From positions 1,452,340 to 1,516,339 of the forward strand of contig NZ_NOII01000001.1 in the NCBI RefSeq assembly GCF_002245695.1: 64,000 bases of DNA, in the 5' to 3' direction. The notes beneath the pieces are model-generated. The model was not told the DNA's origin. It made no database searches and saw only the letters and a list, made by a program, of their open reading frames with translations. Each line of letters begins with the position of its first letter. Positions within the stretch are counted from its first letter, which is position 1. Source of the DNA: Fictibacillus aquaticus (GTDB lineage Bacteria; Bacillota; Bacilli; Bacillales; Fictibacillaceae). The position numbers were made by a program, and so were the translations under genes. Of this stretch, positions 34,661 through 42,956 are shown piece after piece.

Positions 34661-34692
34661 CTCCTTGAAATGGTTCCGCCCACATCCTTGTG
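34661..34692 (-). promoter_or_regulatory. CsrA-binding region of the hag leader
   Basis: CACAAGGATGTG (34681-34692) closely matches the CsrA consensus ACARGGAUGU. A second GGA-containing site is the Shine-Dalgarno AAGGAGG (34660-34666). In B. subtilis two such sites let CsrA block hag translation; the arrangement is conserved. Confidence 0.82.
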
Positions 34693-34715
34693 GTTGGTTT
34701 GTTTTTTGAACGAGC

Positions 34716-34748
34716 GTACTTTTACCGGCCGCTAAAAGTAACGCTTGT
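34716..34748 (-). promoter_or_regulatory. 5'-end stem-loop of hag mRNA
   Basis: AGCGT-ACTTTTA and TAAAAGT-A-ACGCT pair around a GC-rich loop containing CGGCC (palindromic) just downstream of the expected sigma-D start site. A 5' stem of this kind would protect the long-lived hag transcript from 5' RNases. Confidence 0.55.
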
Positions 34749-34761
34749 CCTTACAATACAT

Positions 34762-34788
34762 ATATCGTCTCTTGCTCTATTATCTTTA
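34762..34788 (-). promoter_or_regulatory. Sigma-D promoter of hag
   Basis: TAAA (34785-34788), 15-base spacer, GACGATAT (34762-34769) on the minus strand, one mismatch from consensus GCCGATAT; ends 6 bp before the csrA stop. Confidence 0.88.
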
Positions 34789-34793
34789 GCAGG

Positions 34794-35021
34794 TTAATTG
34801 CTTTTTTTGAAATTTTTTATTTGATCTAAGGAAATCAAAGGGCTGGCCGCTTTACTGTTTTCTTCCTGTATGGATACATAGATTTCTTTACGGTGTATCT
34901 CTACATATTTTGGAGCGCTTATGCCAAGTTTAACCTGCTCCCCTTCCACAGCAAGGACAGTAACCTCAATATCATCTCCTATTTTTATTGCTTCCTGAAG
35001 TTTCCGTGTGAGTACGAGCAT
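34794..35021 (-). CDS. csrA: CsrA translational regulator
   Basis: A 75-residue CsrA ([40 protein letters not shown]). The homodimer binds GGA motifs in RNA and represses hag translation; FliW antagonises it. It overlaps the fliW region by direct adjacency (1-bp gap), the standard fliW-csrA pair, placed immediately before hag. Confidence 0.98.
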   Translation of the reverse strand: MLVLTRKLQEAIKIGDDIEVTVLAVEGEQVKLGISAPKYVEIHRKEIYVSIQEENSKAASPLISLDQIKNFKKSN

Positions 35022-35022
35022 A

Positions 35023-35451
35023 TTATCTCTCCTTGCCTATTAAAGGATGTCGTGTTGTGTAGGAGCTGTCGTTTAGGACTACTTGTTTTGCCCGGTTGTT
35101 CTTTGTGTTGATAATAATCGGTCCCTGTAGATTAACTGTCGATTTAACAAAAGGATCAGTCGCAGTAATGATTACTAGAACATTCACATCTTCAGGGATC
35201 GTGATGTCCAGTTGCTTTATTGCAGAGTCAGGCAAGTCAAAATGGTAATCGGGAAAAAAGTAAAATGGTTCGGCAGTCATGAATGCCAGATTTTTCGTGT
35301 GAACTGATTGTAAGAGTGAAAATACGGTTTCCTCAAACGGCACAAGTACAAATTCCGTTTCATCTTCAAATCCTGGTATACCGTTATCGAATTGGATTAT
35401 ATCCTCTTTCTTTACTTCAACTTGTTGATCATACTTTGTTTCAATTAGCAT
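35023..35451 (-). CDS. fliW: FliW flagellar assembly factor
   Basis: A 142-residue FliW ([37 protein letters not shown] core). FliW binds CsrA allosterically and is displaced by unassembled flagellin, coupling filament growth to hag translation. Coupled with csrA and preceded by yviE, as in B. subtilis. Confidence 0.97.
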   Translation of the reverse strand: MLIETKYDQQVEVKKEDIIQFDNGIPGFEDETEFVLVPFEETVFSLLQSVHTKNLAFMTAEPFYFFPDYHFDLPDSAIKQLDITIPEDVNVLVIITATDPFVKSTVNLQGPIIINTKNNRAKQVVLNDSSYTTRHPLIGKER

Positions 35452-35463
35452 GTTATTCTCCCT

Positions 35464-36039
35464 TTATTTTTTTTCATCGATTTCAAGTCCTAAGACTTCA
35501 ATTGTTAAAGATGGCCATTGTTTCATACTTACAGATACTGAACCTGGTGTATATGTATGCTCCGGTTCGTTGGCAGTAATATTTATTTCAGGTAAGTTTG
35601 TCTTCCAATTGATTTGTAGAATAGAAGGTTGATAATTAATTTTGACACTAAAGTGAGAAGGAATAAAGCCAATATTAAAATCGTACTGTGGGCTGGCACT
35701 GTTTTCAGCAACCTGAAAAGCAAGAGGATTGCCACCATTCTCAATTCTCATCAGTTCGTCACCCTGTTGAGATAATCGGGCCATACCAGCCAGCCAGTCA
35801 TTGTAACCATTTTGTGCAGCTTCTTCCGTCCGTTTAAAAACACTCTTTAAATCCATATCTTCACGTGCTTTAGTCTGATCAATGGATAGCTTTCCAGGAG
35901 TACGTTCCATAGTTAATTCTGCAGGCTTTTGTATAATTGTCATTTCTGCAGCAGGCTGATGTATTTCTTGTACTGGCTTCTCTCGGCTCAATTCGATAAG
36001 TCCGGGAGTCGACTGTATTTTAAGTGTAACGGAGTTCAT
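35464..36039 (-). CDS. yviE: YviE-like DUF6470 protein
   Basis: A 191-residue protein with two regions: an N-terminal part rich in repeated I/L-x-x-x-x-x-P-G-x-L/I strands (STPGLIELSREK, RTPGKLSIDQTKA) and a C-terminal beta-rich part (HFSVKINYQPSILQINWKTN). This fits YviE/DUF6470, always found between flgL and fliW in Bacillus. Its function is unknown. The conserved position supports a flagellar role. Confidence 0.88.
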   Translation of the reverse strand: MNSVTLKIQSTPGLIELSREKPVQEIHQPAAEMTIIQKPAELTMERTPGKLSIDQTKAREDMDLKSVFKRTEEAAQNGYNDWLAGMARLSQQGDELMRIENGGNPLAFQVAENSASPQYDFNIGFIPSHFSVKINYQPSILQINWKTNLPEINITANEPEHTYTPGSVSVSMKQWPSLTIEVLGLEIDEKK

Positions 36040-36083
36040 TTGATCTACGCTCCTTTATTCCGAGCTAATGGCTGTTCTGCTAT

Positions 36084-36121
36084 AAAAAAAAAGCCGCCCA
36101 AAACATGCTGTCTTGGTCAGC
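36084..36121 (-). terminator. Hairpin-T-run after flgL
   Basis: GCTGACCAAGAC-AGCAT-GTTTTGGGCGGC followed by eight or more T on the minus strand, between flgL and yviE; it could reduce expression of yviE-fliW-csrA relative to flgK-flgL. Confidence 0.75.
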
Positions 36122-36130
36122 CTCTATTAT

Positions 36131-37024
36131 TTATCTTAAAAAGTCCAGTAAAGAAGGCTGAACGATTCTTGCTCCAACCCCAAGTGCAGCGCGGTGTACA
36201 CTTTCCTGCATTTTAAGGTCAGTGATAACACGCTCTATCTCTGCATCTTCATTATCGGATAATACTCTGTTAGCAATTACTTCCTGCTCACTGACACGGG
36301 CATCAATGAGCTCAATGCGATTATACCTTGCTCCAAGTTCTGCTCTTTCTCCGACAATATTGTTTATATTGGATTCAAGTTTATCGATAAAGCTAGCAAT
36401 TGGCATTGTTCCTGTACCATTAAGAGCCTTTTCAAGTTCCTGGATATCACCAAACAGTCCTGTTTCTGGAGATCCTGTATTGTAAGTGAATACTTTTGTC
36501 GCATTAATATTAACAGAAACCGGAATTCCTTTAGAAAGCTCAATACTTACATAATTACTGTTATTAGATATTTTAGCCTTCTCTAAATCAACAGGAGAGT
36601 TTTTCGTATCATTTCCATTAAAGATGTACTTGCCTGCTACCTGTGTATTAGCGATGGAAACCAAATGCTCTTTCAATTGAGTCACTTCTTCGCCAATCAT
36701 TGCTTTTTGTGAAGCATCCAAGGTATCATTGCTCGCCTGCACAGTCAGCTCACGTATACGTTGCAGCACACTCGTCGCTTTATCAAGTGCAGCATCACTA
36801 TTCTCAACCCAATTATACGCTTCAGAAAGATTCCTCTTAAACTGCTCAACTTCCGTCAATCCAGTCCGATAAGCCATCCCCTTCATCGCAACGACAGGAT
36901 CATCGGACGGTCGGCTGATTTTCTTGCCTGTTGTGAGCTGTTCCTGTGTTTTGTCCATTCGTCTGTAGCTGTCGCTGATGTGGCGAAGCATGTTATTGGA
37001 CAGCATGTTTTGTGTCACTCGCAT
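36131..37024 (-). CDS. flgL: FlgL hook-filament junction protein
   Basis: A 297-residue flagellin-like protein: N-terminal MRVTQNMLSNNMLRHISDSY and RPSDDPVVAMKGMAYRTGLT, C-terminal helix ending QPSLLDFLR. It joins FlgK to the filament. Length is normal. Eleven bases downstream of flgK. Confidence 0.97.
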   Translation of the reverse strand: MRVTQNMLSNNMLRHISDSYRRMDKTQEQLTTGKKISRPSDDPVVAMKGMAYRTGLTEVEQFKRNLSEAYNWVENSDAALDKATSVLQRIRELTVQASNDTLDASQKAMIGEEVTQLKEHLVSIANTQVAGKYIFNGNDTKNSPVDLEKAKISNNSNYVSIELSKGIPVSVNINATKVFTYNTGSPETGLFGDIQELEKALNGTGTMPIASFIDKLESNINNIVGERAELGARYNRIELIDARVSEQEVIANRVLSDNEDAEIERVITDLKMQESVHRAALGVGARIVQPSLLDFLR

Positions 37025-37034
37025 AGATTATTCC

Positions 37035-38552
37035 CTACCTTCCGCCGACGCCCATGCCGTTTATGATTTTATCAAGCATTTCATCGACTACTGTGATGCT
37101 TCGGGCAGCCGCATTGTATGCGTGCTGAAACTGGATCATGTTCGTCATTTCTTCATCTATTGATACACCGCTTATCGATGTACGGCGCTGTTCAACTGCT
37201 TCAGCCAAAACTTGAGAGTTATGCGTTAAACGGACAGCCTGCTGAGTTGCAACTGCCATCTTTCCAATCCTGCCTTCATAATAGCTTTGTAGACTTGTAG
37301 CACCTGAAGAAAACGGCAAATCATTATTTTTAACATCAGATAGAGTAAGAGCGTTGCTGCCGTCCCCGCTGTATGGGCTCTTGGCAGCTGCAATATGATC
37401 CAGGTTGTCCATGTCTATATGAAGTTTTAGGTCTTTCGCTGCTCCTGCAGGACCACCCGCTAACCCATCAAAAAATTGATAAGAAGTCTTCATTCCCGAT
37501 TTAATGCTATCAATGCTCCATCCAACGGAATGAGCATCATTGAAGGAATTGGCAAAGTAATAGGCCATTTCATCAAGGCTTGCAAGCATCTCATGATACT
37601 CACCTTTAACCGCTCCACCTTCATTGTAGCCGAAGCTCTCCAATTGACCCTTTAATGTCCCGCCGGAAAGACCAGCCACTGTAATCTGGCTTCCGCCTAC
37701 CGAGACAGAGTCTGCGTAGCCGTTCGCTCCATAATTGACGGAAACAGGATTTAACACAGAGGGATTTGCCCCTGTATCAACCAATGTAAACGCGTTGCCA
37801 TCTTTATCTACGATTTCTACCTTATACATGCCTTCCGCAATCTTAAGCGCCTGGCCACCGCTTTCCTGCTTCGTCTTCTGAACGTTCACGAGCTGTGACA
37901 GCTTGTCCATAAGATTGTCGCGCTCATCATACAGGTCATTCGGAAGATAACCATGTGGCTCAACCTCTTTAATCTGTAGGTTGATGTTGTTGATTTGCGA
38001 AGCCAATGAGTTTATTTCCTGAACACTCATTTCGGCCTGGCTCTTTATGTCTGATTGAATAGTAGTCAGAGAGTTTGATAGATAATTAAACGTTTCGGCC
38101 ACTGCGATCCCGCGCTGGCGTACGACCGAGCGTGCTCCTGAGTCTTCAGGGTTGACGGATAGATCTTGAAGCGACTGCCAGAAACGGTCGAGTGTCTTAG
38201 AAAGTCCGTTTTCAGATGGCTCGTTCATGATGTCTTCCATCTTTTCAAGTGCTTCGCTTTTTGCGTTCCAATAGCCAAACTTGTTGTTCTCGCCGCGGAA
38301 CTGTACATCAAGGAAGCCTTCACGTATGCGCTGGACAGAACCTGCTTTAACACCTGTTCCCATCTGACCTGGAACTTCAGGACGGTTGCGCGCTGCAGCT
38401 GGATAAGGTTCAGTCCCGACAAAGTTAATACGCTGGCGGCTGAAACCGGGAGTGTTGGCATTAGCAATATTATGTCCTGTCGTCATCAATGCTGACTGCT
38501 GTGTGTACATGCCCCGCCTTGCTGTTTCAAGGCCATGGAAAGTTGAACGCAT
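37035..38552 (-). CDS. flgK: FlgK hook-filament junction protein
   Basis: A 505-residue FlgK (FHGLETARRGMYTQQSALMT, TGHNIANANTPGFSRQRINF; C-terminus VSIDEEMTNMIQFQHAYNAA). Placed first of the two junction proteins on the hook. Cotranscribed with flgN and flgL. Confidence 0.98.
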   Translation of the reverse strand: MRSTFHGLETARRGMYTQQSALMTTGHNIANANTPGFSRQRINFVGTEPYPAAARNRPEVPGQMGTGVKAGSVQRIREGFLDVQFRGENNKFGYWNAKSEALEKMEDIMNEPSENGLSKTLDRFWQSLQDLSVNPEDSGARSVVRQRGIAVAETFNYLSNSLTTIQSDIKSQAEMSVQEINSLASQINNINLQIKEVEPHGYLPNDLYDERDNLMDKLSQLVNVQKTKQESGGQALKIAEGMYKVEIVDKDGNAFTLVDTGANPSVLNPVSVNYGANGYADSVSVGGSQITVAGLSGGTLKGQLESFGYNEGGAVKGEYHEMLASLDEMAYYFANSFNDAHSVGWSIDSIKSGMKTSYQFFDGLAGGPAGAAKDLKLHIDMDNLDHIAAAKSPYSGDGSNALTLSDVKNNDLPFSSGATSLQSYYEGRIGKMAVATQQAVRLTHNSQVLAEAVEQRRTSISGVSIDEEMTNMIQFQHAYNAAARSITVVDEMLDKIINGMGVGGR

Positions 38553-38572
38553 CTGTTATTCCTCCGTATCTA

Positions 38573-39034
38573 TTACGCTTTTGAGTCAAAAAGGGATGTG
38601 CCTGCTGTGCCGTATCCCTTCATTTGCGGCTTTGTATAGTTTACCGGCTCAGCTTCAGGCATCATCATGTCGAGTGTCAAATTCACCACCTGCAATGACT
38701 GATGAAGCAGCTGCTGATTCAGCTCATTCACTTGCTTTAGAGTCTCATAGTTTAGCTGTATTTCCTGCTGCAGCTCGCTTAGTCTTTCTTGATCAGCTGA
38801 TGCACAGCTTGCCATGATGTCTGACAGCGTCCTGCTGCCAAAGTGCATCGTCCGTTCCGCATCAATCTGCTGCAATTTTTTCGTATGGATGTCTTCTTCC
38901 TTCAGCAGCGCATTAAGAATCATCATCTCGCCCTTTTTCACGGCCTCTGTTTTACGCTGGCCCAGCGATATAAGCTCCTGATGTACGCTGTTCAGCTTAT
39001 CTAGCAAAGCTATCATTTTTGCAGCTTCCATCAC
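38573..39034 (-). CDS. flgN: FlgN flagellar chaperone
   Basis: A 153-residue FlgN (YvyG), almost entirely helical with Leu/Gln heptads (KLNSVHQELISLGQRKTEAV; IQLNYETLKQVNELNQQLLH). It is the export chaperone for FlgK and FlgL. Six bases downstream of flgM and just upstream of flgK, as in B. subtilis. Confidence 0.93.
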   Translation of the reverse strand: MMEAAKMIALLDKLNSVHQELISLGQRKTEAVKKGEMMILNALLKEEDIHTKKLQQIDAERTMHFGSRTLSDIMASCASADQERLSELQQEIQLNYETLKQVNELNQQLLHQSLQVVNLTLDMMMPEAEPVNYTKPQMKGYGTAGTSLFDSKA

Positions 39035-39040
39035 TGCCTC

Positions 39041-39307
39041 CTATTGTTTACGCCAGAAATCCAAGAAAGATTTTGCAGTTTTCTCTGGCTGTACTTGATA
39101 TGTTCCGTTCTCGACCTGCTTTTTAATTTCTTCCACTTTCGCTTTGCGCTCTGCATCGAGCTTCAGCTGTGTATGAAGATTTTTTGCTTCAGAAGAAATA
39201 TTGATTTCGTCACGCTTCTGAGGTGTCTGCTTGCTCTGTCCAGCTGCTTCGTTCATTTGCTTTTTATATGGGTTATTGTGTATTGGGTTAAAGTTATTAA
39301 TTTTCAT
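39041..39307 (-). CDS. flgM: FlgM anti-sigma-D factor
   Basis: An 88-residue FlgM. The C-terminal sigma-binding region (KLDAERKAKVEEIKKQVENG, TYQVQPEKTAKSFLDFW) is clear, the N-terminus is flexible. FlgM holds sigma-D inactive until the hook-basal body is complete. The ATG at 39307 has AGAGGTG six bases before; the upstream in-frame GTG belongs to that site. It lies directly behind a sigma-D promoter, giving the expected feedback loop. Confidence 0.95.
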   Translation of the reverse strand: MKINNFNPIHNNPYKKQMNEAAGQSKQTPQKRDEINISSEAKNLHTQLKLDAERKAKVEEIKKQVENGTYQVQPEKTAKSFLDFWRKQ

Positions 39308-39381
39308 TTTGTTCACCTCTTTAAAAAGATATCTTTCCTAAAGTCCAAAAAACAAACCGATACATCTTCTCTATAGTCCTA

Positions 39382-39407
39382 GTATCGGCATAATTATTAA
39401 TATTTTA
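39382..39407 (-). promoter_or_regulatory. Sigma-D promoter of the flgM-flgN-flgK-flgL operon
   Basis: TAAA (39404-39407), 14-base spacer, GCCGATAC (39382-39389) on the minus strand, between yvyF and flgM. Confidence 0.8.
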
Positions 39408-39430
39408 ATGGACGAAATGACTATTTCTTT

Positions 39431-39820
39431 CTACTTCTCTGTATAGTAAGAACCTCTCATTTCCGCCTGCTTTTGCCGTATAAGATCTTCTAAATCGAGA
39501 TCCTTTTTAATACTGTCCTTACAAACCTGGCACAGCCTTCCATCAGTCATCGGTGCTCCGCAGCCGTCACATGGGTAGGCGAAGTTCGGAAAGTCCTTCA
39601 CACGGATCCTGCCTTGGTGAATAAACTTGATGATCGTCTTCTCTGGCACACCGGTTTTTATATGAGTTTCCATCAAAGTTGCCAAACGGTTCTCGCTGCG
39701 GCGGATGAACTTATATACCGCCTCATACTGTTTTTCCTCATTTACGTAGCACGCATCGCACGTGTCTCTTACATATTGAACATACAGTTTGCCGCACTCG
39801 CTGCAGTTGGTTAATTCCAT
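39431..39820 (-). CDS. yvyF: YvyF flagellar operon protein (TIGR03826-like)
   Basis: A 129-residue protein with a zinc-ribbon N-terminus (CSECGKLYVQYVRDTCDACY), a helix-turn-helix-like middle (IKTGVPEKTIIKFIHQGRIR) and a second Cys pair group (PCDGCGAPMTDGRLCQVCKD). This matches YvyF, found between comFC and flgM. It is possibly a regulator; its function is not established. Confidence 0.92.
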   Translation of the reverse strand: MELTNCSECGKLYVQYVRDTCDACYVNEEKQYEAVYKFIRRSENRLATLMETHIKTGVPEKTIIKFIHQGRIRVKDFPNFAYPCDGCGAPMTDGRLCQVCKDSIKKDLDLEDLIRQKQAEMRGSYYTEK

Positions 39821-39888
39821 AACTCCAGAACGCTCCTTTAAACGTCTCTTTTGTCATTGTATCGGCATCTGAATTTGTTTGTTTAATG

Positions 39889-40590
39889 CTAGCGTGCAAG
39901 AGTAAGTGAGGAAACTGAACTTGCTCCGGCGTCACGAAGAGTTTTAGCTGCCTGCCGGATCGTGGAACCCGTTGTATACACGTCGTCAATCAACAGTACC
40001 TTCTTTCCCGAGACATCCTCAACAGCCTCGAACGGTTTATTCTCCATATTCATTCGCTCAGCACGATTCTTTTTGCTCTGTTTTTGCTCATGCGATGTTC
40101 TGATCAGCACATTGTGGACTGGTCCCATTCCTTCTGCAATTAAGAGTGATTGATTAAATCCTCGTTCAAGATGGCGCTCTTCGCTTAATGGAATCGGAAC
40201 GAGTATATGTTTTTGAAATTCCTTTTTATACATTTTTCTAGCAGTATTATAAAATACCTTGGCAAGCTCAGCGTCACCACGGTATTTATATTTCGACAGC
40301 ATTTCCTGCATGAACGGATTATAGACATAAAGCGACCTGTTTCCCGCCAAAATCCCGGTCCATACAATGTCACTCTCCCACCTCACGCAGTCATTACACG
40401 TATTTTCTTGTCGATATTGCTCGGGAAATAATGAAAAAGGTCGTCCGCACATTTCACATATATCTCCATTTATTTCCTCAAGTTTTTCTGAGCACTCCTC
40501 GCAAAGTCCATTGTCTGTGTGCAGGTTGAAAAGACTCTCCCACGACAGTGGAAAAGCGTAAGGAGTAAAACAATAAAGACACCTGCTCAT
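39889..40590 (-). CDS. comFC: ComFC competence protein (phosphoribosyltransferase fold)
   Basis: A 233-residue ComF/GntX family member: N-terminal zinc cysteines (CLYC, CEEC, CEMC, CNDC) and a PRTase-like C-terminal domain with VLLIDDVYTTGSTIRQAAKT (PRPP-binding loop). ComFC acts with ComFA in uptake of single-stranded DNA across the membrane. It overlaps comFA by 4 bp; B. subtilis has comFB between them, absent here. Confidence 0.96.
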   Translation of the reverse strand: MSRCLYCFTPYAFPLSWESLFNLHTDNGLCEECSEKLEEINGDICEMCGRPFSLFPEQYRQENTCNDCVRWESDIVWTGILAGNRSLYVYNPFMQEMLSKYKYRGDAELAKVFYNTARKMYKKEFQKHILVPIPLSEERHLERGFNQSLLIAEGMGPVHNVLIRTSHEQKQSKKNRAERMNMENKPFEAVEDVSGKKVLLIDDVYTTGSTIRQAAKTLRDAGASSVSSLTLAR

Positions 40591-41966
40591 TTCCCGCCCT
40601 CCTTGTTCATCAAGTTAATCTGGCGGACAGCACGGTTCATCGCTTCTGATTTTACGTGGTGAAAAAATGTCACACTCCCGTTCGTGTCATCTGCCTTGCG
40701 CCCGGCTCTACCGGCAATCTGAACGAGAGCGCTCTCTGTGAAAATATCTTCTTCAGCTCCAAGCACAGCTACATCGAGCTTCGGCACCGTTACACCTCTT
40801 TCAAGAATGGTCGTCGTAACGAGCAACTTTATTTCCTTGTTCCGGAACCTTAACACTTTTTCTTTTCTGTTGGGATCCTCTGAATGGACGCTTTCTGCTG
40901 AAGGGAAAATGTTCTGAATGCTGGGAAGAAAAGTTTCCAGTAATTTGATGGATGGGATAAATAAAAAACCGCTCCGATCTGTTTCTTGAAGTGTACGTAA
41001 CCAATTCAAAATAGGCTTAGGCAGTTTTCCCTTTTTCAGCTCCTTATGCCAATTCCAGCTTGACTTGAACTTCGGCACCGGCAGCGGCCTGCCGTGGAAC
41101 CTTCGCGGTATTTTAACGTGCTGAAGCTTTCCAGTTTCAGCTCGTTTTTTTAGCTTCTTATCAGGAGTCGCGGTTAAGTAGATGAATAAGGCATTGGTTC
41201 TGGCAGCTTTTTTCACGGCATTTTGAAGGGTTTGTTCGTAACTGTATGGAAAAGCGTCCACCTCATCCACGATTACGGTGTTAAACGCTTGTTTAAATCG
41301 GTACAGCTGGTGTGTGGTAGAGATGATGATCTGTCCTGGGCAGTCTTTTTCTTCTGATCCGCCGTACAGCGCGGAAACCTTCACTTCTGGAAAAACATCC
41401 TTTATACGTGGTGCTAACTCAAGCACAACATCTGTCCGGGGAGTGGCAATACATATGCGTTCGCCTAAAGTAAGAGCCTTTTCAATTCCTCGGAAAAGAA
41501 TTTCTGTCTTACCGGCTCCGCATACTGCCCAGATTAACAGCTCTCCTTTTTTATCAATAGCATCTAAAATCGCCTCGCTCCCTTTTGCCTGCCAAGGAGA
41601 TAGCGTCCCTTCCCACGATAATGATGAATTATGTACCGGCCAAGTTTCATGCTCACTACTTGCTTCAAATAGTTCTGAGCACTCACTCACCCGCCCCATC
41701 ATGATGCAATGCCGGCAATAATGGCAACTTTCCCGCTTGCAGCGAAAGCAGCTAAAACTGGCAAACAGCTGCTGCTCGTTATTTTCACAGCGGTTGCACA
41801 CAAAGCGACCGTTCACTCTCAAGACACCTGCGCTGCGGACAGCAGCCGAATCTCTTAACTCTTCGTCACTAAATGGAAGTTCTTCACGAAGCAGAATGCG
41901 GCCATACAAAAACCGCATCAACGTTTCATTGATGCGGTCCGGAGAAGTTTCGTCAAAGAAGTTCAT
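40587..41966 (-). CDS. comFA: ComFA DNA-uptake helicase/ATPase
   Basis: A 459-residue DEAD-box-like ATPase. A four-cysteine zinc motif (CNRC, CFRC, CHYC) at about 58-87 precedes Walker A AVCGAGKTE (about 146) and Walker B IVDEVDAFPY; helicase motif III is LTATPD and motif VI QIAGRAGRK. It pulls transforming single-stranded DNA into the cytoplasm through ComEC. AAGGAGG precedes the ATG. Only 17 bp separate it from degV, so it may be read from upstream; no K-box was looked for successfully in this short gap. Confidence 0.97.
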   Translation of the reverse strand: MNFFDETSPDRINETLMRFLYGRILLREELPFSDEELRDSAAVRSAGVLRVNGRFVCNRCENNEQQLFASFSCFRCKRESCHYCRHCIMMGRVSECSELFEASSEHETWPVHNSSLSWEGTLSPWQAKGSEAILDAIDKKGELLIWAVCGAGKTEILFRGIEKALTLGERICIATPRTDVVLELAPRIKDVFPEVKVSALYGGSEEKDCPGQIIISTTHQLYRFKQAFNTVIVDEVDAFPYSYEQTLQNAVKKAARTNALFIYLTATPDKKLKKRAETGKLQHVKIPRRFHGRPLPVPKFKSSWNWHKELKKGKLPKPILNWLRTLQETDRSGFLFIPSIKLLETFLPSIQNIFPSAESVHSEDPNRKEKVLRFRNKEIKLLVTTTILERGVTVPKLDVAVLGAEEDIFTESALVQIAGRAGRKADDTNGSVTFFHHVKSEAMNRAVRQINLMNKEGGK

Positions 41967-41983
41967 ATGAAACCTCCTTACGA

Positions 41984-42835
41984 TTATCTTTTTTTATACC
42001 AAGTAATACCGAGAGATCCTTCGCCTAGATGCGTTCCGATGACTGGTCCGAAATAGCTCATCGTGATGTCAGCGTGCGGATACTTTTCAAGAATTTCAGC
42101 GAGTATTTCTTTCGCTTCTTCCTCCCGGCGTGCATGAATCACGCAGACGCGGATATCATCACCTGGCTGAATGTCATTGTCCATAATTTCATAAATGCGC
42201 TTAATCGCTTTTTTCTTTGTGCGCACTTTTTCAAACGGGACGATTTTTTTGTCTTCAAAATGAAGGATCGGCTTAATCTGCAGAAAATTCCCGACCAGAA
42301 GCTGCGCTGTGTTCAAGCGCCCGCCGCGGTGCAGGTGGTTGAGGTCGTCGACTACAAAATAAGCGGGAATTCCCTGTGCCTTCATCGCTTCTAATGTATA
42401 CATAATTTCGTCCCCTGCTGAACCAGCAGCTGCCATCTCGGCTGCTTTTTCAACGTAAAAGCCTTGCGGTGCACAGCTGATTTCAGAGTCAAACACATGA
42501 AGCTTGATTCCTTCAATCATTCCGCCTGCTGCAGCCGCGCTTTGATATGTTCCACTGATGCCGCTCGATAATGTGATCATAACAGCTTCGTCATAATCTG
42601 CAGAAAGTTTTTCAAGAAGCTCTACCAGTTCGCCGATTGCCGGCTGCGAAGTTTTTGGAAGGGCGCCTTCAGTCCCGACCATATCGTAAAAATCGTCATT
42701 GCTCAATTCCACTTCTTCTTTATACGTTTCATTGTTGATGATGACATTCAGCGGAATCATTACAATGTTCTTTTCTTCTCTCAGGTTTTCAGGAAGATAT
42801 GAGGTACTGTCAGTAATTATTGCAACTTTAGCCAT
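41984..42835 (-). CDS. degV: DegV family fatty-acid-binding protein
   Basis: A 283-residue DegV protein: IITDSTSYLPE at the start, SSGISGTYQSA (fatty-acid carboxylate-binding Ser/Thr loop), HRGGRLNTAQLLVGNFLQIKP in the middle, GPVIGTHLGEGSLG at the end. DegV proteins (FakB type) bind fatty acids for the FakA kinase. The gene precedes comFA as in B. subtilis, where it is called degV/yviA. Confidence 0.94.
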   Translation of the reverse strand: MAKVAIITDSTSYLPENLREEKNIVMIPLNVIINNETYKEEVELSNDDFYDMVGTEGALPKTSQPAIGELVELLEKLSADYDEAVMITLSSGISGTYQSAAAAGGMIEGIKLHVFDSEISCAPQGFYVEKAAEMAAAGSAGDEIMYTLEAMKAQGIPAYFVVDDLNHLHRGGRLNTAQLLVGNFLQIKPILHFEDKKIVPFEKVRTKKKAIKRIYEIMDNDIQPGDDIRVCVIHARREEEAKEILAEILEKYPHADITMSYFGPVIGTHLGEGSLGITWYKKR

Positions 42836-42956
42836 TGTAAATTCCTTTCCTGTGCTCGATTGAGCTCTGTTTATCTACCTTACTAGTTTACATCATTAAC
42901 TAATAAGTTTCATTAAACACTTACCGAGTTAAAGAAAGGCTTTGGCATATTGTACT

